From: Polytrichum commune
Lineage: Eukaryota; Streptophyta; Polytrichopsida; Polytrichales; Polytrichaceae
DNA length: 64,000 nucleotides
Direction: 5' to 3'
Assembly: GCA_950295325.1 (NCBI GenBank)
Contig: OX485806.1
Coordinates: 56,849,169-56,913,168, forward strand
Positions within the stretch are counted from its first letter, which is position 1, and every line of letters begins with the position of its first letter. Shown here in pieces: positions 10,716-23,850 of this stretch. A program made the position numbers and the translations under genes. A model generated the notes under the pieces. That model worked only from the letters and a program-made list of their open reading frames with translations. It did no database searches and was not told the origin of the DNA.

Positions 10716-13700
10716 CTCTCAGAACAGATAGCATCCAAAAAAACACAAACTTCAACACATGAATCAAAGTTGAGAATGTGCTTCACACATGTAGCCTCTC
10801 GGAAGTGAGAGCATCCAAAACACACAACCATTCAAGACGTGAATGAAAGTTTAGAATGTGGTTCACACATGTAGGCTCTCAGAACTGAGAGCATCCAAAA
10901 AAACACAAAATTCAACACCTGAATCAAAGTTGTGAATGTGGTTTCCACATGTAGGCTCTCGGAAGTGAGAGCGTCCAAAACACACAACCATGAACACGTG
11001 AATCAAAGTTGAGAATGTGGTTCACACATGTAGGCTCTCGGAAGTGAGAGCATCCAAAAAAACACAAAATTCAACACCTGAATCAAAGTTGTGAATCTGG
11101 TTTACACATGTAGGCTCTCGGAAGTGAGAGCATCCAAAAACACACAACCATTCAAGACGTGAATGAAAGTTTAGAATGTGGTTCACACGTGCAGGCTCTT
11201 AGAAGTGAGAGCATCCAAGAAAACACAAACTTCAACACATGAATCAAAGTTGAGAATGTGGTTTGCACATGTAGGCTCTCGGAAGTGAAAGCGTCCAAAA
11301 CACACAACCATTGAACACGTGAATCAAAGTTGAGAATGTGGTTCACACATGTAGGCTCTCAGAAGTGAAAGCATCCAAAAAAACACAAAATTCAACACCT
11401 GAATCAAAGTTGTGAATCTGGTTTACACATGTAGGCTCTCGGAAGTGAGAGCATCCAAAAACACACAACCATTCAACACGTGAATGAAAGTTTAGAATGT
11501 GGTTCACACGTGCAGGCTCTTAGAAGTGAGAGCATCCAAGAAAACACAAACTTCAACACATGAATCAAAGTTGAGAATGTGGTTTGCACATGTAGGCTCT
11601 CGGAAGTGAAAGCGTCCAAAACACACAACCATTCAACACGTGAATCAAAGTTGAGAATGTGGTTCAGACATGTAGACTCTCGGAATTGAGAGCATCGTAA
11701 ACACACAACCATTCAACACGTGAATCAAAGTTGAGAATGTGGTTCACACATGCAGGCTCTCAGAAGTGATAGCATCCAAAACACACAACCATTCAAGACG
11801 TGAATCAAAGTTGAGAATGTGGTTCACACATGTAGGCTCTCAGAGGTGAGAGCATCCAAAACACACAAACATTCAACACGTGAATCAAGGTTGAGAATGT
11901 GGTTCAGACATGTAGGCTTCCGGAATTGAGAGCATCCAAAAAAATACAAAATTCAACACCTGAATCAAAGCTTAGAATGTGGTACACATATGTAGCCTCT
12001 CGGAAGTGGGAGCATCCGAAACACACAACCATTCAACACGTGAATCAAACTTGAGAATGTGGTTCAGACATGTAGGCTCCCGGAATTGAAAGCATCCAAA
12101 AAAACACAAAATTCAACACCTAAATCAAAGTTGACAATGTGGTTCACACATGTAGGCTCTCGGAATTGAAAGCATCCAAGACACACAGCCATTCAACACG
12201 TGAGTGAAAGTTGAGAATGTGGTTCACACATGTAGGCTCTCGGAAGTGACAACATCGAAAACACACAGAATTCAACACCTGAATCAAAGTTGAGAATGTG
12301 GTTCACACATGTAAGCTCTCGGAATTGAAAGCATCCAAAACACACAACCATTCAACACGTGAATCAAAGTTGAGAATGTGGTTCACACATGTAGGCTTCC
12401 GGAATTGAGAGCATCCAAAAAAACACAAAATTCAACACCTGAATCAAAGTTGTGAATGTGGTTTGCACATGTAGGCTCTCGGAAGTGAGAGCGTCCAAAA
12501 CACACAACCATTGAACACGTGAATCAAAGTTGAGAATGTGGTTCACACATGTAGGCTCTCGGAAGTGAAAGCATCCAAAACACACAACCATTCAAGACGT
12601 GAATGAAAGTTTAGAATGTGGTTCACACATGTAGGCTCTCAGAAGTGAGAGCATCCAAAATAACACAAAATTCAACACATGAATCAAAGTTGAGAATGTG
12701 GTTCACACATGTAGGCTCTCGGAAGTGAGAGCATCCAAAAAAACACAAAATTTGACACATGAATCAAAGTTGAGAATGTGGTTCACACATGTAGGCTCTC
12801 GGAAGTGAGAGCATCCAAAAAAACACAAAATTCCACACATGAATCAAAGTTGAGAATGTGGTTCACACATGTAGGCTCTCGGAAGTGAGAGCATCGAAAA
12901 AAACACAAAATTCAACACGTGAATCAAAGTTGAGAATGAAGTTCACACATGTAGGCTCTCGGAATTGAGAGCATCCAAAACACATACCCATTCAACACGT
13001 GAATCAAAGTTGAGAATGTGGTTCACACATGTAGGCTCTCGGAAATGAGAGCATCCCAAGAAACACAAAATTCAACACAGTGAATCAAAGTTGAGAATGT
13101 GGTTAACACATGTAGGCTATCGGAATTGAGAGCATCCAAAACACACAACCAGTCAACACATGAATAAAAGTTGAGAATGTAGTTCACACATGTAGGCTCT
13201 CGGAAGTGAGAGCATCCAAAAAACCACAAAATGCAACACCTCAATCGAAGTTGATAATGTGGTTCACACATGTAGGCTCTCGGAAGTAAGAGCATCCGAA
13301 ACACACAACCATTCAACACGTGAATCAAAGTTAAGAATGTGGTTCACACATGTAGGCTATCGGAAATGAAAGCATCCCAAAAAACACAAAATTCAAAACA
13401 GTGAATCAAAGTTGAGAATGTGGTTCACACATGTAGGCTCTCGGAAGTGAGAGCATCCAAAAATACACAAAATTCAACACATGAATCAAAGTTGAGAATG
13501 TGGTTCACACATGTAGGTTCTTGGATTTGAGAGCATCCAAAAAAACACAAAATTCAACACCTCAATCAAAGTTGAGAATGTGGTTCACACATGTAGGCTC
13601 TCGGAAGTGAGACCATCCAAAACAACACAACCATTCAAGACGTGAATGAAAGTTGAGAATGTGGTTCACACATGCAGGCTCTCAGAAGTGATAGCATCCA

Positions 13701-14313
13701 AAAAAACACAAACTTCAACACATGAATCAAAGTTGAGAATGTGGTTCATACATGTAGGCTCTCGGAAGTGAGAGCGTACAAAACACACAACTATTCAACA
13801 CGTGAATCAAAGTTGAGAATGTGGTTCATACATGTAGGCTCTCGGAAGTGAGAGCGTACAAAACACACAACTAATCAACACGTGAATCAAAGTTGAGAAT
13901 GTGGTTCACACATGTAGGCTCTCGGAAGTGAGAGCATAAAAAACACACAACCATTCAAGACGTGAATGAAAGTTTAGAATGAGGTTCACACATGCAGGCT
14001 CTCAGAAGTGAGAGCATCCAAAAAAACATAAACTTCAACACATGAATCAAAGTTGAGAATGTGGTTCACACATGTAGGCTCTCGGTAGTGAGAGCGTACA
14101 AAACACACAACTATTCAATACATGAATCAAAGTTGAGAATGTGGTTCACACATGTAGGCTCTCGGAAGTGAGAGCATAAAAAACACACAACCATTCAAGA
14201 CGTGAATCAAAGTTCAGAATGAGGTTCACACATGCCGGCTCTCGGAAGTGAGACCATCCAAAAAAACTCAAACTTTAACACATGAATCAAAGTTGAGAAT
14301 GTGGTTCACACAT

Positions 14314-16316
14314 GTAGGCTCTCGGAAGTGAGAGCGTCCAAAACACACAACCATTCAACAGGTGAATCAAAGTTGAGAATGTGGTTCACACATTTAGGCT
14401 CTCGGAAGTGAATGCATCCAAAAAAACACAAACTTCAACACATGAATAAAAGTTGAGAATGTGGTTCACACATGTAGGCTCTCGGAAGTGAGAGCATCCA
14501 AAAATACACAAAATTCAACACATGAATCAAAGTTTAGAATGAGGTTCACACATGTAGGTTCTTGGATTTGAGAGCATCCAAAAAAACACAAAATTCAACA
14601 CCTCAATCAAAGTTGAGAATGTGGTTCACACATGTAGGCTCTCGGAAGTGAGACCATCCAAAACAACACAACCATTCAACACGTGAATGAAAGTTTAGAA
14701 TGTGGTTCACACATGCAGGCTCTCAGAAGTGATAGCATCCAAAACACACAACCATTCAAGACGTGAATGAAAGTTTAGAATGTGGTTCACACATGTAGGC
14801 TCTCGGAAGTGAGAGCATCCAAAAAAACACAAAATTCGACACGTGAATCAAAGTTGTGAATGTGGTTCACACATGTAGGCTCTCGGAAGTGAGAGCATAA
14901 AAAACACATAACCATTCAAGACGTGAATGAAAATTTAGAATGAGGTTCACACATGCAGGCTCTCAGAAGTGAGAGCATCCAAAAAAACATAAACTTCAAC
15001 ACATGAATCAAAGTTGAGAATGTGGTTCAGACATGTAGGCTTTCGGAAGTGAGAGCGTCCAAAACACACAACCATTCAACATGTGAATCAAAGTTGAGAA
15101 TGTGGTTCACACATTTAGGCTCTCGGAAGTGAGTGCATCCAAAACACACAACCATTCAACACGTGAATCAAAGTTGAGAATGTGGTTGAAAAATGCAGGC
15201 TCTCAGAAGTGATAGCATCCAAAAAAACACAAACTTCAACACATGAATCAAAGTTGAGAATGTGGTTCACACATGTAGGCTCTCGGAAGTGAGAGCGTCC
15301 AAAACACACAACCATTCAACACGTGAATAAAAGTTGAGAATGTGGTTCACACATGTAGGCTCTCGGAAGTGAGAGCATCCAAAACACACAACCATTCAAG
15401 ACCTGAATAAAAGTTGAGAATCTCGTTCAGACATGTAGGCTCTCGGAAGTGACAGCATCCAAAATACACAAAAATTCAATACGTGAATCCAAGTTGAGAC
15501 TGTGGTTCACACATGTAGGCTCTCGGAATTGAGAGCATCCAAAACACACAACCATTCAAGACCTGAATAAAAGTTGAGAATCTCGTTCAGACATGTAGGC
15601 TCTCGGAAGTGACAGCATCCAAAATACACAACCATTCAACACGTGAATCAAAGTTGAGAATGTGGTTCACACATGTAGGCTCTCGGAAGTGAGAGCATCC
15701 AAAAAACCACAAAATGCAACACCTCAATCAAAGTTGATAATGTGGTTCACACATGTAGGCTCTCGGAAGTAAGAGCATCCGAAACACACAACCATTCAAC
15801 ACGTGAATCAAAGTTGAGAATGTGGTTCACACATGTAGGCTATCGGAAATGAAAGCATCCCAAAAAACACAAAATTCAAAACAGTGAATCAAAGTTGAGA
15901 ATGTGGTTCACACATGTAGGCTCTCGGAAGTGAGAGCATCCAAAAAACCACAAAATGCAACACCTCAATCAAAGTTGATAATGTTGTTCACACATGTAGG
16001 CTCTCGGAAGTAAGAGCATCCGAAACACACAACCATTCAACACGTGAATCAAAGTTGAGAATGTGGTTCACACATGTAGGCTATCGGAAATGAAAGCATC
16101 CCAAAAAACACAAAATTCAAAACAGTGAATCAAAGTTCAGAATGTGGTTCACACATGTAGGCTCTCGGAAGTGAGAGCATCCAAAACACACAACCATTCA
16201 AGACGTCAATGAAAGTTGAGGATGTGGTTCACACATGTAGGCTCTCGGAAGTGAGAGCATCCAAAAAAACACAAAATTCGACACGTGAATCAAAGTTGAG
16301 AATGTGGTTCACACAT
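14314..16316. repeat. 2003-bp tandem duplication, copy 1
   Basis: A block of 25 monomers plus 3 bp. Variant strings (AACAGGTG, GAATGCATCC, GGTTCTTGGATTTGAG, GTTGAAAAATGCAGG, CCACAAAATGCAAC) recur 2003 bp later with very few differences. Confidence 0.92.
15660..16140. repeat. 241-bp trimer higher-order repeat
   Basis: Three distinct monomers (CCACAAAATGCAACACCTC; GTAAGAGCATCCGAAAC; GGCTATCGGAAATGAAAGCATCCC) recur as a unit. AAAAAACCAC is at 15701 and again at 15942, a period of 241 because one monomer has 81 bp. The same trimer returns at about 17660-18140, 18545-18920, 19605-19960, 20340-20690 and 51220-51340. Confidence 0.88.
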
Positions 16317-18319
16317 GTATGCTCTCGGAAGTGAGAGCGTCCAAAACACACAACCATTCAACAGGTGAATCAAAGTTGAGAATGTGGTTCACACATTTAG
16401 GCTCTCGGAAGTGAATGCATCCAAAAAAACACAAACTTCAACACATGAATAAAAGTTGAGAATGTGGTTCACACATGTAGGCTCTCGGAAGTGAGAGCAT
16501 CCAAAAATACACAAAATTCAACACATGAATCAAAGTTTAGAATGAGGTTCACACATGTAGGTTCTTGGATTTGAGAGCATCCAAAAAAACACAAAATTCA
16601 ACACCTCAATCAAAGTTGAGAATGTGGTTCACACATGTAGGCTCTCGGAAGTGAGACCATCCAAAACAACACAACCATTCAACACGTGAATGAAAGTTTA
16701 GAATGTGGTTCACACATGCAGGCTCTCAGAAGTGATAGCATCCAAAACACACAACCATTCAAGACGTGAATGAAAGTTTAGAATGTGGTTCACACATGTA
16801 GGCTCTCGGAAGTGAGAGCATCCAAAAAAACACAAAATTCGACACGTGAATCAAAGTTGTGAATGTGGTTCACACATGTAGGCTCTCGGAAGTGAGAGCA
16901 TAAAAAACACATAACCATTCAAGACGTGAATGAAAATTTAGAATGAGGTTCACACATGCAGGCTCTCAGAAGTGAGAGCATCCAAAAAAACATAAACTTC
17001 AACACATGAATCAAAGTTGAGAATGTGGTTCAGACATGTAGGCTTTCGGAAGTGAGAGCGTCCAAAACACACAACCATTCAACATGTGAATCAAAGTTGA
17101 GAATGTGGTTCACACATTTAGGCTCTCGGAAGTGAGTGCATCCAAAACACACAACCATTCAACACGTGAATCAAAGTTGAGAATGTGGTTGAAAAATGCA
17201 GGCTCTCAGAAGTGATAGCATCCAAAAAAACACAAACTTCAACACATGAATCAAAGTTGAGAATGTGGTTCACACATGTAGGCTCTCGGAAGTGAGAGCG
17301 TCCAAAACACACAACCATTCAACACGTGAATAAAAGTTGAGAATGTGGTTCACACATGTAGGCTCTCGGAAGTGAGAGCATCCAAAACACACAACCATTC
17401 AAGACCTGAATAAAAGTTGAGAATCTCGTTCAGACATGTAGGCTCTCGGAAGTGACAGCATCCAAAATACACAAAAATTCAATACGTGAATCCAAGTTGA
17501 GACTGTGGTTCACACATGTAGGCTCTCGGAATTGAGAGCATCCAAAACACACAACCATTCAAGACCTGAATAAAAGTTGAGAATCTCGTTCAGACATGTA
17601 GGCTCTCGGAAGTGACAGCATCCAAAATACACAACCATTCAACACGTGAATCAAAGTTGAGAATGTGGTTCACACATGTAGGCTCTCGGAAGTGAGAGCA
17701 TCCAAAAAACCACAAAATGCAACACCTCAATCAAAGTTGATAATGTGGTTCACACATGTAGGCTCTCGGAAGTAAGAGCATCCGAAACACACAACCATTC
17801 AACACGTGAATCAAAGTTGAGAATGTGGTTCACACATGTAGGCTATCGGAAATGAAAGCATCCCAAAAAACACAAAATTCAAAACAGTGAATCAAAGTTG
17901 AGAATGTGGTTCACACATGTAGGCTCTCGGAAGTGAGAGCATCCAAAAAACCACAAAATGCAACACCTCAATCAAAGTTGATAATGTTGTTCACACATGT
18001 AGGCTCTCGGAAGTAAGAGCATCCGAAACACACAACCATTCAACACGTGAATCAAAGTTGAGAATGTGGTTCACACATGTAGGCTATCGGAAATGAAAGC
18101 ATCCCAAAAAACACAAAATTCAAAACAGTGAATCAAAGTTCAGAATGTGGTTCACACATGTAGGCTCTCGGAAGTGAGAGCATCCAAAACACACAACCAT
18201 TCAAGACGTCAATGAAAGTTGAGGATGTGGTTCACACATGTAGGCTCTCGGAAGTGAGAGCATCCAAAAAAACACAAAATTCGACACGTGAATCAAAGTT
18301 GAGAATGTGGTTCACACAT
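16317..18319. repeat. 2003-bp tandem duplication, copy 2
   Basis: Directly adjacent copy of 14314-16316. Both copies end in the same TATGCTCTCGG variant junction (about 16318 and 18321), so the duplication is head to tail. Confidence 0.92.
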
Positions 18320-19283
18320 GTATGCTCTCGGAAGTGAGAGCGTCCAAAACACACAACCATTCAACACGTGAATAAAAGTTGAGAATGTGGTTCACACATG
18401 TAGGCTCTCGGACGTAAGAGCATCCAAAACACACAACCATGCAACACGTGAATCAAAGTTGAGAATGTGGTTCACACATGTAGGCTATCGGAAATGAAAG
18501 CATCCCAAAAAACACAAAATTCAAAACAGTGAATCAAAGTTGAGAATGTGGTTCACACATGTAGGCTCTCGGAAGTGAGAGCATCCAAAAAACCACAAAA
18601 TGCAACACCTCAATCAAAGTTGATAATGTGGTTCACACATGTAGGCTCCCGGAAGTAAGAGCATCCGAAACACACAACCATTCAACACGTGAATCAAAGT
18701 TGAGAATGTGGTTCACACATGTAGGCTATCGGAAATGAAAGCATCCCAAAAAACACAAAATTCAAAACAGTGAATCAAAGTTGAGAATGTGGTTCACACA
18801 TGTAGGCTCTCGGAAGTGAGAGCATCCAAAAAACCACAAAATGCAACACCTCAATCAAAGTTGATAATGTTGTTCACACATGTAGGCTCTCGGAAGTAAG
18901 AGCATCCGAAACACACAACCATTCAACACGTGAATCAAAGTTGAGAATGTGGTTCACACATGTAGGCTCTCGGAAGTGAGAGCATCCAAAACACACAACC
19001 ATTCAACACGTGAATCAAAATTGAGAATGTCGTTCACACATGTAGGCTCTCGGAAGTGAGAGCATCCAAAACACAAAACCATTCAACACGTGAATCACAG
19101 TTGAGAATCTGGTTCACACAAGTAGGCTCTCCGAAGTGAGAGCGTCCAAAACACACAACCATTCAACACGTGAATAAAAGTTGAGAATGTGGTTCACACA
19201 TGTAGGCTATCGGAAATGAAAGCATCCCAAAAAACACAAAATTCAAAACAGTGAATAAAAGTTGAGAATGTGGTTCAGACATG
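18241..19283. repeat. 1043-bp tandem duplication, copy 1
   Basis: The marker GGACGTAAGAG...CCATGCAACACG at 18410 recurs at 19453. Flanking variants (GGCTCCCGGAAGTAAG, AAATTGAGAATGTCG, ATCACAGTTGAGAATCTGG) follow in the same order. Confidence 0.9.
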
Positions 19284-20326
19284 TAGGCTCTCGGAAGTGA
19301 GAGCATCCAAAAAAACACAAAATTCGACACGTGAATCAAAGTTGAGAATGTGGTTCACACATGTAGGCTCTCGGAAGTGAGAGCGTCCAAAACACACAAC
19401 CATTCAACACGTGAATAAAAGTTGAGAATGTGGTTCACACATGTAGGCTCTCGGACGTAAGAGCATCCAAAACACACAACCATGCAACACGTGAATCAAA
19501 GTTGAGAATGTGGTTCACACATGTAGGCTATCGGAAATGAAAGCATCCCAAAAAACACAAAATTCAAAACAGTGAATCAAAGTTGAGAATGTGGTTCATA
19601 CATGTAGGCTCTCGGAAGTGAGAGCATCCAAAAAACCACAAAATGCAACACCTCAATCAAAGTTGATAATGTGGTTCACACATGTAGGCTCCCGGAAGTA
19701 AGAGCATCCGAAACACACAACCATTCAACACGTGAATCAAAGTTGAGAATGTGGTTCACACATGTAGGCTATCGGAAATGAAAGCATCCCAAAAAACACA
19801 AAATTCAAAACAGTGAATCAAAGTTGAGAATGTGGTTCACACATGTAGGCTCTCGGAAGTGAGAGCATCCAAAAAACCACAAAATGCAACACCTCAATCA
19901 AAGTTGATAATGTTGTTCACACATGTAGGCTCTCGGAAGTAAGAGCATCCGAAACACACAACCATTCAACACGTGAATCAAAGTTGAGAATGTGGTTCAC
20001 ACATGTAGGCTCTCGGAAGTGAGAGCATCCAAAACACACAACCATTCAACACGTGAATCAAAATTGAGAATGTCGTTCACACATGTAGGCTCTCGGAAGT
20101 GAGAGCATCCAAAACACAAAACCATTCAACACGTGAATCACAGTTGAGAATCTGGTTCACACAAGTAGGCTCTCCGAAGTGAGAGCGTCCAAAACACACA
20201 ACCATTCAACACGTGAATAAAAGTTGAGAATGTGGTTCACACATGTAGGCTATCGGAAATGAAAGCATCCCAAAAAACACAAAATTCAAAACAGTGAATA
20301 AAAGTTGAGAATGTGGTTCAGACATG
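19284..20326. repeat. 1043-bp tandem duplication, copy 2
   Basis: Adjacent copy of 18241-19283. A further partial copy of the last two-thirds follows from about 20330 to 20890, where the order of trimer and ATCACAGTTG monomers is repeated once more. Confidence 0.9.
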
Positions 20327-22409
20327 TAGGCTCTCGGAAGTGAGAGCATCCAAAAAACCACAAAATGCAACACCTCAATCAAAGTTGATAATGTGGTTCA
20401 CACATGTAGGCTCTCGGAAGTAAGAGCATCCGAAACACACAACCATTCAACACGTGAATCAAAGTTGAGAATGTGGTTCACACATGTAGGCTATCGGAAA
20501 TGAAAGCATCCCAAAAAACACAAAATTCAAAACAGTGAATCAAAGTTGAGAATGTGGTTCACACATGTAGGCTCTCGGAAGTGAGAGCATCCAAAAAACC
20601 ACAAAATGCAACACCTCAATCAAAGTTGATAATGTTGTTCACACATGTAGGCTCTCGGAAGTAAGAGCATCCGAAACACACAACCATTCAACACGTGAAT
20701 CAAAGTTGAGAATGTGGTTCACACATGTAGGCTCTCGGAAGTGAGAGCATCCAAAACACACAACCATTCAACACGTGAATCAAAATTGAGAATGTCGTTC
20801 ACACATGTAGGCTCTCGGAAGTGAGAGCATCCAAAACACAAAACCATTCAACACGTGAATCACAGTTGAGAATCTGGTTCAAACAAGTAGGTTCTCGGAA
20901 GTGAGAGCGTCCAAAACACACAACCATTCAACACGTGAATAAAAGTTGAGAATGTGGTTCACACATGTAGGCTCTCGGAAGTGAGAGCATCCAAATAACT
21001 ACAAAATGCAACACCTCAATCAAAGTTGATAATGTGGTTCACACATGTAGGCTCTCGGAAGTAAGAGCATCCGAAACACACAACCATTCAACACGTGAAT
21101 CAAAGTTGAGAATGTGGTTCACACATGTAGGCTATCGGAAATGAAAGCATCCCAAAAAACACAAAATTCAAAACAGTGAATCAAAGTTGAGAATGTGGTT
21201 CACACATGTAGGCTCTCGGAAGTGAGAGCATCCAAAAATACACAAAATTGAACACATGAATCAAAGTTGAGAATGTGGTTCACACATGTAGGCTCTCGGA
21301 AGTGAGAGCGTCCAAAACACACAACCATTCAACATGTGAATCAAAGTTGAGAATGTGGTTCACACATTTAGGCTTTCGGAATTGAGAGCATCGAAAACAC
21401 ACAACCATTCAACACGTGAATCAAAGTTGAGAATGTGGTTCACACATGCAGGCTCTCGGAATTGAAAGCATCCAAAACACACAACCATTCAACACGTGAA
21501 TGAAAGTTTAGAATGTGGTTCACACATGCAGGCTCTCAGAATTGAAAGCATCCAAAACACACAACCATTCAACACGTGAATGAAAGTTTAGAATGTGGTT
21601 CACATATGCAGGCTCTCAGAAATGAGAGCTTCCGAAAAAACACAAACTTCAACACATGAATCAAAGTTGAGAATGTGGTTCACACATGTAGGCTCTCGGA
21701 AGTGAGAGCGTATTATACACACAACCATTCAACACGTGAATGAAAGTTGAGAATGTGGTTCACACATGTAGGCTCTCGGAAGTGAGAGCGTCTAATACAC
21801 ACAACCATTCAACACGTGAATGAAAGTTGAAAATGTGGTTCACAAATATAGGCTCTCGGAAGTGAGAGCATCCAAAACACACAACCATTCAACACGTGAA
21901 TCAAAGTTGAGAATGTGGTTCACACATGTAGGCTCTCGGAAGTGAGAGCATCCCAAAATACACAAAATTCAACACGTGAATCAAAGTTGAGAATGTGGTT
22001 CACACATGTAGGTTCTTGGATTTGAGAGCATCCAAAAAAACATAAAATTCAACACCTCAACCAAAGTTGAGAATGTGGTTCACACATGTAGGCTCTCGTA
22101 AGTGAGACCATCCAAAACAACACAACCATTCAAGACGTGAATGAAAGTTTAGAATGTGGTTCACACATGTAGGCTCTCGGAAGTGAGAGCATCCAAAACA
22201 CACAACCATTCAACACGTGAATCAAAGTTGAGAATGTGGTTCACACATGTAGGCTCTCGGAAGTGAGAGCGTCCAAAACACACAACCATTCAACACGTGA
22301 ATCAAAGTTGAGAATATGGTTCACACATGTAGGCTCTCGGAAGTGAGAGCCTCCAAAACACACAACCATTCAACACGTGAATCAAAGTTGAGAATGTGGT
22401 TCACACATG

Positions 22410-23049
22410 TAGGCTCTCGGAAGTGAGAGCATCCAAAACACAAAACCATTCAACACGTGAATCACAGTTGAGAATCTGGTTCACACAAGTAGGCTCTCGG
22501 AAGTGAGAGCGTCCAAAACACACAACCATTCAACACGTGAATCAAAGTTGAGAATGTGGTTCACACATGTAGGCTCTCGGAAGTGAGAGCATCCAAAACA
22601 CAAAACCATTCAACACGTGAATCACAATTGAGAATCTGGTTCACACAAGTAGGCTCTCGGAAGTGAGAGCGTCCAAAACACACAACCATTCAACACGTGA
22701 ATCAAAGTTGAGAATGTGGTTCACACATGTAGGCTCTCGGAAGTGAGAGCATCCAAAACACAAAACCATTCAACACGTGAATCACAGTTGAGAATCTGGT
22801 TCACACAAGTAGGCTCTCGGAAGTGAGAGCGTCCAAAACATACAACCATTCAACACGTGAATCAAAGTTGAGAATGTGGTTCACACATGTAGGCTCTCGA
22901 AGGTGAGAGCATCCAAAACACAAAACCATTCAACACGTGAATCACAGTTGAGAATCTGGTTCACACAAGTAGGCTCTCGGAAGTGAGAGCGTCCAAAACA
23001 CACAACCATTCAACACGTGAATCACAGTTGAGAATGTGGTTCACACATG
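22410..23049. repeat. 160-bp dimer higher-order repeat, 4 copies
   Basis: A monomer with CACAAAACC...ATCACAGTTGAGAATCTGG...ACAAGTAGG alternates strictly with a GCGTCC class A monomer. Dimers start at 22411, 22571, 22731 and 22891, exactly 160 bp apart. Shorter runs of the same dimer lie near 26030-26460 and 48020-48290. Confidence 0.9.
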
Positions 23050-23290
23050 TAGGCTCTCGGAATTGAGAGCATCCAAAAAAACACAACCATTCAAGACGTC
23101 AATGAAAATTTAGAATGTGGTTCACACAAGTAGGCTCTCAGAACTGATAGCATCCAAAAAAACACAAAATTCAACACGTGAATGAAAGTTGAGAATGTGG
23201 TTCACACATGTAGGCTCTCGGAAGTGAGAGCATCCAAAACACACAACCATTCAACACGTGAATGAAAGTTTAGAATGTGGTTCACACATG

Positions 23291-23850
23291 CAGGCTCTCA
23301 GAAGTGAGAGCATCCAAAAAAACACAAAATTCAACACATGAATCAAAGTTGAGAATGTGGTTCACACATGTAGGCTTTCGGAATTGAGAGCATCGAAAAC
23401 ACACAACCATTCAACACGTGAATCAAAGTTGAGAATGTGGTTCACACATGCAGGCTCTCGGAATTGAAAGCATCCAAAACACACAACCATTTAACACGTG
23501 AATGAAAGTTTAGAATGTGGTTCACACATGCAGGCTCTCGGAATTGAAAGCATCCAAAACACACAACCATTCAACACGTGAATGAAAGTTTAGAATGTGG
23601 TTCACACATGCAGGCTCTCAGAACTGAGAGCATCCAAAAAAATACAAACTTCAACACCTGAATCAAATTTGAGAATGTGGTTCACACATGTAGGCTCTCG
23701 GAAGTGAGAGCATCCAAAAAAACACAAACTTCAACACGTGAATAAAAGTTGAGAATGTGGTTCACACATGTAGGCTCTCGGAAGTGAGAGCATCCAAAAC
23801 ACACAACCATTCAACACGTGAATGAAAGTTTAGAATGTGGTTCACACATG
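23291..23850. repeat. 560-bp seven-monomer higher-order repeat, single copy
   Basis: Ordered monomers: CTCAGAAGTG (23291), CTTTCGGAATTG (23371), CTCGGAATTGAAAGC (23451), the same again (23531), CTCAGAACTGAG (23611), CTCGGAAGTG (23691) and CTCGGAAGTG (23771). The same seven-mer is present near 35530, 41461 (four times), 45300, 46820 and 48421 (twice). Confidence 0.85.

Larger units (their letters stand above)
4327..14313. repeat. Diverged left flank of the satellite with A/B alternation
   Basis: Monomers here differ more from each other than in the rest of the block and show most of the indels. Between about 4.7 and 5.5 kb, classes A and B frequently alternate, giving a 160-bp dimer. Segmental copies inside the flank share rare variants: 4327-4560 with 12157-12390; 5260-6165 with 9890-10715; 7040-7730 with 8715-9405. 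Confidence 0.85.

Noticed and set aside
11152-13328. Open minus-strand frames of 60-100 codons with repeated peptide phrases in the satellite
   Set aside because: They follow from the 80-bp period reading through three frames in 240 bp, have no consistent start or end, and the same phrase appears wherever stop codons are mutated.
15115-17318. Two identical 66-codon minus-strand frames 2003 bp apart
   Set aside because: Identity comes from the 2003-bp satellite duplication, not from protein conservation.
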